A stretch of DNA of 14,058 bases. It comes from RUG12395 sp045541735. Its GTDB lineage: Bacteria; Bacillota; Clostridia; Oscillospirales; CAG-272. The translations under genes were made by a program, and so were the position numbers. Under the pieces are notes generated by a model. The model was not told the DNA's origin. It did no database searches and saw only the letters and a list, made by a program, of their open reading frames with translations. Below, one piece after another: positions 14,052 to 14,058 of the stretch (its first letter is position 1; each line of letters opens with the position of its first letter). The stretch is taken from NCBI GenBank assembly GCA_045541735.1, contig JAZQJQ010000019.1, positions 1 through 14,058 of the forward strand. Direction: 5' to 3'.

Positions 14052-14058
14052 ATGTTGT
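14052..14058 (+). CDS. Start of an unidentified gene, truncated by the window edge
   Basis: AAAAGGAGG (14041-14049) downstream of a consensus promoter marks a translation start. The ATG at 14052 is only two bases from the Shine-Dalgarno. A TTG at 14055 in the same frame would have a better five-base gap. At most two codons are visible, so nothing can be said of the product. A transcriptional regulator or another glycan gene would fit the divergent layout but is a guess. Confidence 0.5.

Noticed and set aside
1..14058. CRISPR arrays, tRNA/rRNA genes, insertion sequences, prophage or attachment sites
   Set aside because: None was seen. The only repeats are short in-frame linker repeats, and the gaps are filled by promoters and terminators.

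Overview
The window looks like the chromosome of a Gram-positive, anaerobic, probably gut-associated Clostridia member (Oscillospirales/Christensenellales-like; lineage inferred from style, not from a marker search). Three things point this way. The ribosome binding sites are strong (AGGAGG-type) and the promoters are clear sigma-A hexamers. The exported proteins are lipoproteins or carry an LPXTG-like anchor. Their linkers are rich in T/D/E/A/P (TDAP, TEPI and TDPT runs), which is common in uncultured Clostridia. All intergenic gaps are shorter than 300 bases, and nearly every one holds a recognisable promoter, terminator or ribosome binding site.

Left part (1-3300). The window opens inside ychF (Obg-like ATPase, only about the first six residues missing), which ends at a terminator. 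Next is a single gene with its own promoter, encoding a secreted LamG/concanavalin-like protein with a repetitive TDAP linker and a TPATGD sorting-type tail. It converges, across a shared hairpin, on a minus-strand gene that fuses an uncharacterised N-terminal region to a uridine-kinase-like P-loop kinase.

Middle (3300-6560). A good sigma-A promoter drives a tight plus-strand operon of three overlapping genes: a VTC-type triphosphate-tunnel (polyphosphate polymerase-like) protein, a DUF4956 membrane protein, and a Cthe_2159-type (DUF4353) carbohydrate-binding beta-helix lipoprotein. The overlaps imply translational coupling and a shared envelope role. That role is not known.

Right part (6600-13960). 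A minus-strand operon starts at a well-formed promoter (TTGAAA-N17-TAGAAT with an extended -10). It encodes a 1049-residue cytoplasmic DUF5107-TPR protein, an SGNH/GDSL esterase-like lipoprotein, an ABC-type sugar-binding lipoprotein and, after a perfect 13-bp hairpin, a cytoplasmic Cys-type sulfatase. Together these suggest capture of a sulfated, possibly acylated glycan fragment: surface de-esterification, binding and import by permeases encoded elsewhere, then desulfation in the cytoplasm, with the DUF5107-TPR protein as sugar-active or scaffolding partner. At the far right a divergent consensus promoter (TTGACA-N18-TATAAT) and ribosome binding site lead into a gene cut off by the window edge.

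The most promising poorly described units are the VTC/DUF4956/Cthe_2159 operon and the DUF5107-TPR/SGNH/SBP/sulfatase operon.
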